Source of the DNA: Actinoplanes flavus
Lineage (GTDB): Bacteria; Actinomycetota; Actinomycetes; Mycobacteriales; Micromonosporaceae
Direction: 5' to 3'
NCBI RefSeq assembly: GCF_017592555.1
Contig: NZ_JAGFNS010000009.1
Span: 62,001-126,000 of the forward strand
Length of the DNA: 64,000 bases
Position numbers and translations under genes: made by a program. Of this stretch, positions 42,650-52,016 are shown one piece after another. The notes under the pieces were generated by a model. That model worked only from the letters and a program-made list of their open reading frames with translations. It ran no database searches and was not told the origin of the DNA. Each line of letters begins with the position of its first letter. The first letter of the stretch is position 1.

Positions 42650-44402
42650 TCCCGGTGACCGCCGGCAGCCGTACGGTGAAGGTGGTCCCCAGCCCGGGTT
42701 CGCTGCTCGCGGTGACTTCGCCGCCCTGGTCGGCGACGATCCGGCGGACGATGGTCAGGCCCAGCCCGGAGCCGCCGGTGGCGCGCTGCCGGGCCGGGTC
42801 GGCGCGCCAGAACCGGTCGAAGACGCGGGACACCTCGTCGGCGTTCATGCCGACGCCGGTGTCGCGGACGGTCAGGACCGCTTCGGGGCCGTCGCGGGTG
42901 ACCCGTAGCTCGACCCGGCCGCCGGCGTCGGTGTAGCGGATGGCGTTGGTGAGCAGGTTGCTGAGCACCTGGCGGGTGCGGTCCGGGTCGACGTACACCT
43001 CGAGCGGGCCGGGGACGTCGGCGACCAGTTCGACGCCGGCGTTCTGGGCCACCGCCCGGTGCGCGGTGGCGGCCGCCTCGACGAGTTCGGGTAGGTCCAC
43101 CGGGACCGGGTCGTAGGTGAGGGCGCCCGCCTCGGCCAGCGCCAGCATCTGCAGGTCGTCGAGGATGCGCCGCTGGAGCAGGGTCTCCTCGTGCAGGGAG
43201 GCGAACAGCTCCGGGGAGGGTTCGACCACCCCGTCGGCGAGGCCTTCCAGGTAGCCGCGCAGGTTCGACAGCGGCGTGCGCAGTTCGTGGGCGACGTCGG
43301 CGACCAGCCGCCGCTGGCGTTCCTCGCTGCGCTGCAGCGCCTCGGCCATGGCGTTGAACGCGCCGGAGAGCCGGGCCAGTTCGTCCTGGCCGTGGGCGGG
43401 CACCCGCACGTCGAGGCGGCCGGCGGCCAGTTGCAGGGAGGCGCCGGTGAGCAGCCGGACCGGCCGGCTGACGCGGCGGGCGATCCAGGCGGTGCCGGCG
43501 GCGGCGGCCAGCAGCAGGGCGAAGGCCCCGAACACACCGGGCCGCTGCAATCCGTCCAGCTCGGTGCCCTGCCGCACGCCGAAGAAGACCCGCACCGGTA
43601 CGGCGGACGCGCTCGCGGCCGCTCCGGCGAAGTTCTCGGTGAGGCACTGGTCGTAGGCGGGCCCGCCCAGCCGGCAGCCGGACAGCAGCGACCACGCGTC
43701 GCCGAGCCACTCCCGGTCGTCGCGGACCCGGGCGTTCCCGGTGGCCGCGCACGTCGCGGCGGTGGCGAGCCGCTGCCCGCCGAGGTAGGGCGGCTGGACG
43801 CTGTCGAGGACGCCGATCGTGCCGGAGCCGCGGGCCAGGCAGGCGGCGGTCTCCAGCGCGGCCCGGTACTTCGCCAGCTGGAACAGCGCCCGGACCTCGG
43901 GGGCGCTGCCGGCGGGTTCCGGGCCGAGCAGGTCGGCCGGCAGTTGCGGCAGCGGAGTCCTCCGGTAGGCCTGCGGCCCGAGCGCGGCCAGCTCCCTCTT
44001 GCTGAGCGTCACCGAGCCGAGCCGGTCGGCGGCCCGCACGATGTCGCCGGTCAGCACCGGCACCGGCTCGACGTTGGCGGGCAGCCGCTGCACCGGCCCG
44101 GACGTGCGGCCCTCGATGGTGTCGGAGTCGACGAGCACTTCGCCGTCGCGGGTCTCCACCCGGATGTGCAGGCCGGTGCCGGCGGCGAGGCGCCCGACGA
44201 CCTGGTCGATGCCGGTCCACTGCCCGTGCAGGACGCCGTAGGTGCGGATCTCGTCGACGATCTCGGCCTGGTGCCGGTCGCGGGCCTCCTCGGCGTTCGT
44301 CACGGCACGGGAGGTGAGGCTCAGGGTGAGCCAGGCGGTCGCCCCGATCGCGGTGCCGGCCACCACCAGCACCAGCAGGAAGATCCGCAGGCGGAAACTC
44401 AC
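42621..44402 (-). CDS. Sensor histidine kinase
   Basis: A 593-residue kinase with TM1 (about 6-27), a long extracytoplasmic sensor (about 28-285, containing five or six Cys that may form disulphides), TM2 (about 288-308), HAMP, HisKA (DVAHELRTPLSNL) and HATPase_c with DTGVGM and GGSGLGLTI boxes. The GTG start overlaps the response-regulator stop (GTGA). The Cys-rich sensor domain is unusual and has no family I recognise. Its end overlaps the helicase end by 29 bp. Confidence 0.92.
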   Translation of the reverse strand: MSFRLRIFLLVLVVAGTAIGATAWLTLSLTSRAVTNAEEARDRHQAEIVDEIRTYGVLHGQWTGIDQVVGRLAAGTGLHIRVETRDGEVLVDSDTIEGRTSGPVQRLPANVEPVPVLTGDIVRAADRLGSVTLSKRELAALGPQAYRRTPLPQLPADLLGPEPAGSAPEVRALFQLAKYRAALETAACLARGSGTIGVLDSVQPPYLGGQRLATAATCAATGNARVRDDREWLGDAWSLLSGCRLGGPAYDQCLTENFAGAAASASAVPVRVFFGVRQGTELDGLQRPGVFGAFALLLAAAAGTAWIARRVSRPVRLLTGASLQLAAGRLDVRVPAHGQDELARLSGAFNAMAEALQRSEERQRRLVADVAHELRTPLSNLRGYLEGLADGVVEPSPELFASLHEETLLQRRILDDLQMLALAEAGALTYDPVPVDLPELVEAAATAHRAVAQNAGVELVADVPGPLEVYVDPDRTRQVLSNLLTNAIRYTDAGGRVELRVTRDGPEAVLTVRDTGVGMNADEVSRVFDRFWRADPARQRATGGSGLGLTIVRRIVADQGGEVTASSEPGLGTTFTVRLPAVTGISVDPPPSP

Positions 44403-45103
44403 TGTTCGGCCATCCGGTAGCCGCGGCCGTAGACGGTCTGCACGTACCGGGGCTCGGCCGGGTTGACCTCGATCTTGCGGCGCAGGTTGACCACGTGCGC
44501 GTCGACGGTGCGCTCGGAGACCTCGTTCTCGAAGCCGAACGTCTTGTCCAGGATCTGCCCGCGGGTGAAGACCCGGCCGGGCTCGCGGGCCAGCAGTTCG
44601 AGGATGCCGAACTCCTTGGCGGTCAGCCGGACCGGGGCGCCGGCGACCCGGACCTCGAAGCGGGGGGTGTCCACCTCCAGTTCGCCGACGCGCAGCACCT
44701 CCGCGGTGTCGGAGCCACGGGTGCGGCGCAGCAGCGCCCGGATGCGGGCGGTCAGCTCCCGCGGGCTGACCGGCTTGCTCAGGTAGTCGTCGGCGCCGAT
44801 GTCCAGGCCGAGCAGCATGTCGTTCTCCCCGGAGCGGGCCGTGACCAGCAGGATCGCCACGTCGGCGAGGCCGGCGTCCGGGTCGGCGCGCAGGATCCGG
44901 CACACGTCGAGGCCGTCCACCTCGGGCATCATCCAGTCCAGCACCAGCAGGTCGGGGCGGCGGGCCCGGGTCTGCTCCAGCGCCGCCCGGCCATCACCGA
45001 CGGTGAGCACCTGATGGCCCTCCCGCTCCAGATAGAGGCGGATCAGCTGGGCGTGTTTCGGGTCGTCGTCGGCCACCAGGATGCGCGCTGTCACGGTTCG
45101 CAT
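44399..45103 (-). CDS. OmpR-family response regulator
   Basis: A 234-residue regulator with receiver domain (ADDD acidic pocket, phospho-acceptor Asp56 in VLDWMMPE, Lys in LSKPVS) and C-terminal winged helix (RVFTRGQILDKTFGFENEVSERTVDAHVVNLRRKIE). The start is set at the ATG at 45103, close to the receiver domain; there is no ribosome site, so a leaderless message is likely. It forms an operon with the kinase. Its targets are unknown; the divergent asnB is 155 bp away. Confidence 0.92.
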   Translation of the reverse strand: MRTVTARILVADDDPKHAQLIRLYLEREGHQVLTVGDGRAALEQTRARRPDLLVLDWMMPEVDGLDVCRILRADPDAGLADVAILLVTARSGENDMLLGLDIGADDYLSKPVSPRELTARIRALLRRTRGSDTAEVLRVGELEVDTPRFEVRVAGAPVRLTAKEFGILELLAREPGRVFTRGQILDKTFGFENEVSERTVDAHVVNLRRKIEVNPAEPRYVQTVYGRGYRMAEQ

Positions 45104-45258
45104 TGTGATGCAGCGGGTCCAGGCGGCCAAGAAATGCGAGAAACCGATGAAGATCGGATCCCGGATTCGTGCCGTGCGGGTTCTCGGCAGCTTCCGCACA
45201 GGTTCTTCACAGGTGGCGGCCTACCGTCGGCTCCTCGCTTCTTCAAGGAGGTTCCTCG

Positions 45259-47184
45259 ATGTGTGGCCTGAGCGCTTTCGTCAGCAGCCGGCCGGGCGCC
45301 GGGCCGCTGGACGACACGTTCCTGACGGCGTTCTCCGCCGCGCTCGCGACGATGCACCACCGCGGTCCGGACGACACGCAGGTCGTGCACGGTGAGGGGT
45401 ACGTGTTCGGCTTCAACCGGCTCGCGATCATCGACCGGGAGCACTCGGTGCAGCCGCTGCGCTACGCCGACCGGTGGACCGTGGTGTTCAACGGGGAGAT
45501 CTACAACTACCAGGAGCTGCGGGCCGAGCTGATCCGGGCGCACGGCGCGGTGTTCGCCACCGAGGGCGACAGCGAGGTGCTGGCGGCGGCGTTCCACTAC
45601 TGGGGTGAGGCGGCGCTGCCCCGCCTGCGGGGGATGTTCGCGTTCGTGGCGTACGACCACCGCACCGGCACCCTGCACGCGGCCCGCGACGCGTTCGGCA
45701 TCAAGCCGCTGTACCTGCTGGAGACCGCCGACGGGCTGCACCTGGCCAGCGAGCGCAAGGCCCTGGACCCGTTCGCGCCGCCGGCCGGCGCGGCCCTGGA
45801 CACCGAGTCGCTGGCCCACTACCTGACCTTCCAGTACGTGCCGGATCCGCTGAGCCTGCACCGGCACATCCGCCGGCTGCCGCCGGGTCACCGGATCGTC
45901 TGGACGCCGGGCGGCGGGATCCGGATGCACCGCTGGTTCAAGCCGTCGCTGCGGCCGCTGCGGGTGCAGCCGGAGGCCGCGTACCAGGCGATCCAGGACG
46001 CGCTGACGGCCAGCGTCCGCAAGCATCTGCACGCCGACGTGCCGGTCGGCACGTTCCTGTCCAGCGGCGTCGACTCGTCGGCGATCGCGGCGCTGGCGTC
46101 GCGGGAGAAGCCGGATCTGCACGCGTTCACCGCCGGGTTCGCTGCCCAGGGCTACTCGGAGATCGAGATCGCCCAGGACACCGCCGACCAGCTCGGCATC
46201 CGGCTCACCCCGACCGTGGTGACCGACGAGGACGTGCTGGCCCATCTGCCGCGGATCGTGCAGCTGCTCGACGATCCCGTCGCCGACCCGTCGCTGATCC
46301 CGCTCTACTTCCTGGCCCGCACCGCGTCACGGTTCGTGACCGTGGTGCTGTCCGGGGAGGGCTCCGACGAGCTGTTCGGCGGCTACACCATCTACCGGGA
46401 GCCGCTGTCGCTGGCCGGGGTGGACAAGCTGCCGCCCGGGGTCAAGCGGGGGCTGCGGCACCTGGCCGAGGTGCTGCCCGAGGGGGTGAAGGGCCGGTCC
46501 TTCCTGGAGCGCGGCACCACCCCGATCGAGCAGCGCTACTACGGCAACGCGCGGATCTTCACCCCGGAGGAGAAGGCGCAGCTGATGCGGTTCACCGCGC
46601 AGCCGCACACGGCGATCACCGCCCAGCTGTACGCGGAGACCGCCGACGTCGACGACGTGGCCTCGATGCAGTACGTCGATCTGCACACCTGGCTGCCCGG
46701 CGACATCCTGGCCAAGGCCGACCGGATGTCGATGGCGCACAGCCTGGAGCTGCGGGTGCCGTTCCTGGACCAGCAGGTGTACGCGGCCGCGGCCGGCCTG
46801 CCCACCGAGCTGAAACTGCCGCACGGGACGGCCACCACCAAGCACGCGCTGCGCGAGGCGATGAAGGGCATCGTGCCCGAGTCCGTGCGGGAGGCCCGCA
46901 AGCTGGGCTTCCCCACCCCGACCCGGCTGTGGCTGCGCGGCCCGATCGGCGACTGGGTGGACCACCTGCTGGCCACCTCCGGCGCCTCCGAGTACCTGGA
47001 CCTGGAGTACGCCCGTGGCCTGCTGGCCGAGCACCGGGCGGGCGGCGCCGACCGGTCCCGCAAGGTGTGGACGGTGGCCATGTTCTGCCTGTGGCACGCC
47101 ATCGCCGTGGAGGGCACGATCAGCGTGGACGTCCCGGCGGCGCCGACCGCGGTGCTGCCGCGCCGCCCGCTGGCCTTCCACTGA
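45259..47184 (+). CDS. asnB: Asparagine synthase (glutamine-hydrolysing)
   Basis: A 641-residue cytoplasmic enzyme that makes asparagine from aspartate, glutamine and ATP. The N-terminal glutaminase begins MCGLSAF with nucleophile Cys2, so the ATG at 45259 (after AAGGAGG) is certain. The synthetase domain has the PP-loop SSGVDSSAIA and the GEGSDELFGGY motif. The length fits the actinobacterial AsnB group. A role in cell-wall amidation, known for some relatives, cannot be excluded, but the simple biosynthetic function is most likely. Confidence 0.93.
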   Translation: MCGLSAFVSSRPGAGPLDDTFLTAFSAALATMHHRGPDDTQVVHGEGYVFGFNRLAIIDREHSVQPLRYADRWTVVFNGEIYNYQELRAELIRAHGAVFATEGDSEVLAAAFHYWGEAALPRLRGMFAFVAYDHRTGTLHAARDAFGIKPLYLLETADGLHLASERKALDPFAPPAGAALDTESLAHYLTFQYVPDPLSLHRHIRRLPPGHRIVWTPGGGIRMHRWFKPSLRPLRVQPEAAYQAIQDALTASVRKHLHADVPVGTFLSSGVDSSAIAALASREKPDLHAFTAGFAAQGYSEIEIAQDTADQLGIRLTPTVVTDEDVLAHLPRIVQLLDDPVADPSLIPLYFLARTASRFVTVVLSGEGSDELFGGYTIYREPLSLAGVDKLPPGVKRGLRHLAEVLPEGVKGRSFLERGTTPIEQRYYGNARIFTPEEKAQLMRFTAQPHTAITAQLYAETADVDDVASMQYVDLHTWLPGDILAKADRMSMAHSLELRVPFLDQQVYAAAAGLPTELKLPHGTATTKHALREAMKGIVPESVREARKLGFPTPTRLWLRGPIGDWVDHLLATSGASEYLDLEYARGLLAEHRAGGADRSRKVWTVAMFCLWHAIAVEGTISVDVPAAPTAVLPRRPLAFH

Positions 47185-47222
47185 ACCGATGAGTTCCGGG
47201 GCCGCGGCCGGTCCTAACCGGT

Positions 47223-47582
47223 ATGGCGGACTCCGTGATCCGGTTCCCGGTGCGAACAAGGCTGGCGCGTACGGAGATACCCCCACTCTGTGCGGCGCTG
47301 TCCGACTCGTTACGGGGCCGGCCCCGTGACCTCGTGATCTGCGAGGTCACCGGGCCCGGTGAACCGGACGTGGTGCTGGTGGAGGCGCTGGCCCGGCTGC
47401 GGCTGACCGCGCGGCGGCACGGCCGGCGGCTGCGGGTGGACGGCGCCGGGCCGCCGTTACGGTCGCTCTTCGTCCTGCTGGGCCTCGACGACCTGCTCGT
47501 CCAGATGTGCGGGGAGCCCGAACAGCGGGAACAGCCGGTCCGTGTCGAGGAAGTTGTTGACCCCGGTGATCCGGCCGTCTGA
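47223..47582 (+). CDS. STAS-domain protein (anti-sigma-factor-antagonist-like)
   Basis: A 119-residue protein whose first 92 residues fit a STAS/MlaB-like fold ([54 protein letters not shown]). The usual phosphorylatable Ser region is replaced by DGAGPPLRS. The last 30 residues are read antisense to the end of the convergent sigma-factor gene, giving a 126-bp overlap; this tail looks non-conserved. A partner-switching role is plausible but unproven. Confidence 0.65.
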   Translation: MADSVIRFPVRTRLARTEIPPLCAALSDSLRGRPRDLVICEVTGPGEPDVVLVEALARLRLTARRHGRRLRVDGAGPPLRSLFVLLGLDDLLVQMCGEPEQREQPVRVEEVVDPGDPAV

Positions 47583-48476
47583 GATCTCCAGGACGATCAG
47601 CGCCCACGGGTCGTGGCCGGCGCCGCTCTCGCTCGGCCGGTACTGGCCGAACGCGGGCAGGCCGCTGGCCACCACCGGAACCAGGCGCGACCCGCGGCAG
47701 CCGCAGCCGGTGCCGCTCATCCACGCGGTGATGTCCCCGGGGCCGCGCAGCCACAGCGCCAGCGGCGGCATCGACAGGGTCGCGTCCTCGTGCAGCAGCG
47801 CGGTGAGAGCGCTCAGGTCGTACGCCTCGAAGGCCTGCACATAGCGCGCGAGAAGCGCACGCTGGGCCTCGTCGAGAGGCTGAAAGGTGTCGCCCGCCGA
47901 AGGCGTGGCGGTGGAGATCGTGGCCCGGGCCCGCTGGAGCGCGCTGTTGACGCCGGCGACCGTCATCTCCAGCAGGTCGGCGACCTCCTGCGCCGACCAG
48001 GCCAGCACCTCCCGCAGAATGAGCACGGCCCGCTGCCGGGGCGGCAGGTGCTGCAACGCGGCGACGAACGCCAGCCGGATCGACTCGCGTTCGGCGATCA
48101 GCCGGGCCGGGTCGGAACCCTCCGGCAGGATCCGCTCGTCGGGGACCGGGCCCACCCAGATCTTCTCCGGATGGATGTCACCCGGATGGGTGGCATGGCC
48201 GGATCCGGCCGGCCCGAGATCCATCGGCCGGACCCGCCGCTGGGCGCTGTCGACCATGGTGAGGCACACGTTGGTAGCGATCCGGTACACCCAGGACCGC
48301 AGCGACGATCGGCCCTCGAAGGTGTCCTGGGCGCGCCACGCCCGGATCATCGTCTCCTGCACGGCGTCCTCGGCCTCGAAGGCCGAACCCAGCATCCGGT
48401 AGCAGTAGCCGACGAGCTCGGGCCGGAATCGCTCCAGCTGCTTCTCGATCGGGACATCGGTGACGACTTCACTCAC
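47457..48476 (-). CDS. ECF sigma factor with C-terminal SnoaL-like domain (SigG-like)
   Basis: A 339-residue ECF sigma factor: sigma-2 region about 14-80 ([25 protein letters not shown]), sigma-4 about 140-190 ([41 protein letters not shown]) and a SnoaL/NTF2-like domain about 205-325, which in this group replaces a separate anti-sigma factor. It resembles M. tuberculosis SigG. The divergent hydrolase gene, 104 bp away, is a likely target, as sigG-type genes commonly neighbour hydrolases. Its end overlaps the STAS gene. Confidence 0.9.
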   Translation of the reverse strand: MSEVVTDVPIEKQLERFRPELVGYCYRMLGSAFEAEDAVQETMIRAWRAQDTFEGRSSLRSWVYRIATNVCLTMVDSAQRRVRPMDLGPAGSGHATHPGDIHPEKIWVGPVPDERILPEGSDPARLIAERESIRLAFVAALQHLPPRQRAVLILREVLAWSAQEVADLLEMTVAGVNSALQRARATISTATPSAGDTFQPLDEAQRALLARYVQAFEAYDLSALTALLHEDATLSMPPLALWLRGPGDITAWMSGTGCGCRGSRLVPVVASGLPAFGQYRPSESGAGHDPWALIVLEISDGRITGVNNFLDTDRLFPLFGLPAHLDEQVVEAQQDEERP

Positions 48477-48580
48477 GGCCCGAACCTATCGCGGATATCT
48501 TCGCCCGGCAGCGATGAGTTTCCCGGGCGGGCCCGGTCTACCCGATGTCACCGATTCACGGAAAGAGACGAGGAGCCGTC

Positions 48581-49372
48581 ATGAGCTACGCGGACGTCAA
48601 CGGGATCAACCTCTACTACGAGATCCAGGGCGAGGGGCGCCCGCTGGTCCTGCTGCACGGCGGACTCGGATCGGGCGAGATGTTCGCGCCGGTCCTGCCC
48701 GCGTTCACCGCGAACCGGCGGGTCGTCCTGCCGGACCTGCAAGGGCACGGGCGGACCGCCGACGTGGACCGGCCGCTCGACATCCGCACCATGGCCGACG
48801 ACATCGCCGCCCTCATCGACCACCTGGGTCTGGAGAAGCCGGACGTGGTCGGCTACTCCCTCGGCGGCGGCGTCGGCCTGCACCTGGCCCTCGCCCACCC
48901 GCAGAAGGTCGGCAGACTGGTCTCCGCCTCGGCCGGGATCCGCCGCAACGCCACCCACGCGGACATCCTCGCCCAGCAGGGCCAGGTCACCGGGGCGGCC
49001 GCCGAGTTCATGAAGGAGACCCCGATGTACGAGCTGTACCAGCGGGTCGCGCCGCGCCCGGAGGACTTCCCCCGCCTGCTCGACAAGATCGGCGCCGCGA
49101 TGGCCGTCGACTTCGACCTCACCGACGAGGTCCGTGGACTGTCCGTGCCCACCCTGATCGTCGGCTCGGACGCCGACATCGTGCCGGTCGCCCACTTCGT
49201 CGAGATCTTCAACCTGCTCGACGGCGGCCTGCGCGACGGCGGCTGGATGGGCGAGGGCCGCCCCAAGGGTGGGCACGCCCTGGCCATCCTGCCCGGCACC
49301 ACCCACTACAGCCTGTTCATGTCCCCGCTGTTCCCGGCGGCCGCGATGGCTTTCCTCGACCAGGAGGGCTGA
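48581..49372 (+). CDS. Alpha/beta hydrolase
   Basis: A 263-residue alpha/beta hydrolase with oxyanion strand LVLLHGGLG (about 27-35), nucleophile elbow GYSLG (about 91-95), Asp in SDADIVP and late His in GTTHYS. No signal peptide. The ATG at 48581 follows GAGGAG. Typical of the small-molecule hydrolase group; substrate unknown. Probably under control of the divergent sigma factor. Confidence 0.85.
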   Translation: MSYADVNGINLYYEIQGEGRPLVLLHGGLGSGEMFAPVLPAFTANRRVVLPDLQGHGRTADVDRPLDIRTMADDIAALIDHLGLEKPDVVGYSLGGGVGLHLALAHPQKVGRLVSASAGIRRNATHADILAQQGQVTGAAAEFMKETPMYELYQRVAPRPEDFPRLLDKIGAAMAVDFDLTDEVRGLSVPTLIVGSDADIVPVAHFVEIFNLLDGGLRDGGWMGEGRPKGGHALAILPGTTHYSLFMSPLFPAAAMAFLDQEG

Positions 49373-49376
49373 CGCC

Positions 49377-49925
49377 TCATCCGGCCCGGCGGCGCGCCCG
49401 CCGGGCCGCCAGCTCGTCACCCTCGGACGGCTGGAACGGCCCCGCGATCGCCTGCGGCTGCGCGGCCGGCTCGGCCGGCAGGTGCGACAGCGAACCTTGG
49501 ATCTCCTTGAACGCGCCGCCGATCGCTATCCCGAACACGCCTTGGCCGCCCTGCAACAGGTCCACGACCTCCTCCGGGGACCGGCATTCGTACACCGTCG
49601 TCCCGTCCGAGATCAGCGTGATCTCGGCGAGGTCGGCCACCCCGCGCGAGCGCAGCGCCTCGATCGCCCGGCGGATGTTCTGCAACGAGACGCCGGCGTC
49701 CAGCAGGCGCTTGACGACCTTCAGCACCACCAGGTCACGGAACGAGTAGAGGCGCTGGGTGCCGGAGCCGGAGGCGTCCCGCACACTCGGCACGACAAGT
49801 GTGGTCCTGGCCCAGTAGTCGAGCTGGCGATAACTGATCCCGACGGCCTGACAGGCGGTGACCCCGCGGTAGCCGACCTCTCCGTCCTCGCCGACTAGTG
49901 GGCCCTCAAGAGGTTGCTCGTGCAC
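49377..49925 (-). CDS. MerR-family regulator (Rv1830-like)
   Basis: A 182-residue regulator with an N-terminal MerR winged helix (about 19-88: GYRGVTACQAVGISYRQLDYWARTTLVVPSVRDASGSGTQRLYSFRDLVVLKVVKRLLDAG) and a conserved C-terminal region with no metal-binding Cys. Synteny with garA, ftsR and the nuclease matches M. tuberculosis Rv1830. The Rv1830 group regulates growth/division functions in mycobacteria. It starts with GTG after GGGGAGG. It lies 4 bp from the end of the convergent hydrolase. Confidence 0.88.
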   Translation of the reverse strand: MHEQPLEGPLVGEDGEVGYRGVTACQAVGISYRQLDYWARTTLVVPSVRDASGSGTQRLYSFRDLVVLKVVKRLLDAGVSLQNIRRAIEALRSRGVADLAEITLISDGTTVYECRSPEEVVDLLQGGQGVFGIAIGGAFKEIQGSLSHLPAEPAAQPQAIAGPFQPSEGDELAARRARRRAG

Positions 49926-50088
49926 CCGATGCCTCCCCGCTGCCCATGATCAAAATCTAGGCGGTATGCCGGTTCACCTGGACTTCACGAGCGTATATCT
50001 CAATCAACGCCGAAACATGGAGGCAACCGCTCGACACGCCGCGTACGGACTACGGCGAGTGTCGATACTCAGCCGGCTTCGGCAGGGC

Positions 50089-50553
50089 TCAGCCCGCGAA
50101 ATCCTCGGGACGGACCTGGTCGAGGAACTCGCGGAACTTCTCCACCTCGTCCTCCTGCTCGTCCGGGATCACGATACCGGCCTCGGTCAGCACCTGCTCG
50201 GCACAACGGATCGGCGCGCCGACCCGCAACGCCAGCGCGATCGAGTCACTGGGCCGCGCCGACACCCGCAGATCGTCACCGATCAGCAGGTCGGCGTAGA
50301 AGACGTTGTCCTTCAGCTCGGTGATCTCCACCGCCTTCAGCGGGGCCTTCACCGCCGCCAGGATGTCGCGCAGCAGGTCGTGTGTCAGCGGCCGGGCCGG
50401 TTTCACACCCTGCTGCTCGTACGCGATCGCGGTGGCCTCCACCGCCCCGATCCAGATCGGCAGATAACGGTCGCCGTCGACCTCCCGCAGCAACACGATC
50501 GGCTGGTTGCTGGGCAGCTCCACCCGGACCCCGACCACGCTCAGCTCGCGCAC
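50089..50553 (-). CDS. Bifunctional nuclease family protein (DUF151, Rv1829-like)
   Basis: A 154-residue protein of the bifunctional-nuclease (BFN/DUF151) family, characterised in plants as having DNase and RNase activity. Family features: LPSNQPIVLLREVDGDRYLPIWIGAVEATAIAYEQQ and DNVFYADLLIGDDLRVSARPSDSIALALR. Length and position between two MerR genes match M. tuberculosis Rv1829. The 163-bp gap after it holds nothing recognisable except the promoter of the next gene. Confidence 0.9.
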   Translation of the reverse strand: MRELSVVGVRVELPSNQPIVLLREVDGDRYLPIWIGAVEATAIAYEQQGVKPARPLTHDLLRDILAAVKAPLKAVEITELKDNVFYADLLIGDDLRVSARPSDSIALALRVGAPIRCAEQVLTEAGIVIPDEQEDEVEKFREFLDQVRPEDFAG

Positions 50554-50652
50554 CGCCGCCTCCGTGTCGTCATCGTCTCGGCTGCACCGCAGCCGCCCCT
50601 AACCTGCACGGTACACGCACACCGCGGGTGTCCGATCCGCGCGGCATCGGGT

Positions 50653-51393
50653 TCAGCGTCCCAACTCACCCCGAAGGCCCGAGCGGACCAGAGCGGCGTG
50701 CAGCCGCTGCGAAAGAGCCTGCAGCTCACGCGCGGTCTCCACGGCACGAGCGCGGGCGGCCGGATCCTGCTGCCGGGCCAGCGGCGCCAGCAACTGTGTG
50801 AACAGGCCCACCTCACGGTCCGCGGCGTTCCGGAACGCCCGCAGGTGACGCACCTCCAGGCCGTACCGGGTGAGACCCACGACGGCCTCCACGATGATCA
50901 CCTGGTCGGCGTCGTACCAGCCCGGCGGACGGGCCGACACCAGCCCGATCTGCTCCAGCTCGGCCAGCAGCGCCTCGTCCACCCCGGTGCGTTCCAGCAG
51001 GTCCGCCTTCGGGATGCGGGTGTCCGCCGGATCCGTGGCCCGCTGCGTCCCCACCGCCACCAGCGTGGGCCGCTGCGGAACCACCGGCTCCTTCTCCATC
51101 CGGTCCAGCTGCTCGCGGATCACCCGCAAGGGGAGGTACTGATCCCGCTGAGCGGTCAGCACGAAACGCAGCCGGGCCACATCGTTCCACGAATACTTGC
51201 GGTACCCGGAGGCGGTGCGTTGCGGGTCGACCAGACCCTCCGCCTCCAGGAACCGCAACTTCGAGATCGTGGTGTCGGGGAACTCGGTGCGCAGATGGGC
51301 CAGCACCTCCCCGATGCTCATCAGCGCACCCTCCCGCCCGTCCTGAGGGCGCGAAGCCCCCGGATCACGCGCGGCCGCCCCCGACGACGTCAC
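50653..51393 (-). CDS. ftsR: MerR-family regulator FtsR-like (Rv1828)
   Basis: A 246-residue regulator with a MerR winged helix (about 25-95; MSIGEVLAHLRTEFPDTTISKLRFLEAEGLVDPQRTASGYRKYSWNDVARLRFVL) and a distinctive C-terminal effector-like domain. Its homologue Rv1828, called FtsR in corynebacteria, activates ftsZ transcription. The GTG start overlaps the FHA gene stop (GTGA), which makes coupled translation with the FHA protein very likely. The first 24 residues are dispensable-looking; MSIGEV may be the actual start. Confidence 0.85.
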   Translation of the reverse strand: MTSSGAAARDPGASRPQDGREGALMSIGEVLAHLRTEFPDTTISKLRFLEAEGLVDPQRTASGYRKYSWNDVARLRFVLTAQRDQYLPLRVIREQLDRMEKEPVVPQRPTLVAVGTQRATDPADTRIPKADLLERTGVDEALLAELEQIGLVSARPPGWYDADQVIIVEAVVGLTRYGLEVRHLRAFRNAADREVGLFTQLLAPLARQQDPAARARAVETARELQALSQRLHAALVRSGLRGELGR

Positions 51394-51839
51394 GCCCGGC
51401 CCTCGCCCTCCGGCCGCGGACCGGCGATGAACACCAGACGGAACTTGCCGATCTGGACCTCGTCGCCATTGCTGAGCGTCGCGGCTTCGACCCTTTCCCG
51501 GTTCACGTACGTACCGTTGAGCGAGCCGACGTCGCGGACGGTGAACGTGCCGCCGTCCCGGTGGAACTCGGCGTGGCGGCGCGACACCGTCACGTCGTCG
51601 AGGAAGATGTCACTGTCCGGGTGCCGGCCGCTGGTCGTCACGTCGTGGTCGAGGAGGAAGCGGGCGCCTGCGTTGGGGCCACGGCGGACCACCAGCAGAG
51701 CCATCCCCGGCGGGAGCGAGCCGGACATGCGGCTCGGCACCACGTCGGTCTCCGGTCCCTCCAGCACCTCGTCAAGGGCGCCAAGGTTCAGCGTGGACGT
51801 GACGTCGAGCGGGGGGAACTCGTCGTCTGGGCGCGTCAT
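51390..51839 (-). CDS. garA: FHA-domain protein GarA/OdhI-like
   Basis: A 149-residue regulator: N-terminal segment with a Thr motif (DVTSTLNLG, residues 13-21) of the kind phosphorylated by Ser/Thr kinases, and a C-terminal FHA domain (about 60-135; GRHPDSDIFLDDVTVSRRHAEF, GSLNGTYVN). GarA/OdhI proteins inhibit 2-oxoglutarate dehydrogenase and regulate glutamate metabolism until phosphorylated and self-locked. The kinase target motif differs from the mycobacterial ETTS. Position next to gcvH and ftsR matches the conserved order. Confidence 0.9.
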   Translation of the reverse strand: MTRPDDEFPPLDVTSTLNLGALDEVLEGPETDVVPSRMSGSLPPGMALLVVRRGPNAGARFLLDHDVTTSGRHPDSDIFLDDVTVSRRHAEFHRDGGTFTVRDVGSLNGTYVNRERVEAATLSNGDEVQIGKFRLVFIAGPRPEGEGRA

Positions 51840-52016
51840 CGGACCACCTCACGGATCAGTTGGTCGTCGCCTCCCGGCGGGACACGCGGCGTTGCGGCCC
51901 CCGCCGAGCCATTCGGCCCGACGCACGACTATCGGTTTCAAAGGAATAACAGTTCTTCGTGTGCTTCGCGAGCCTAGTCAGCGCCAATATCGCTGAGCAA
52001 CCGGACGCGCGGAGCC

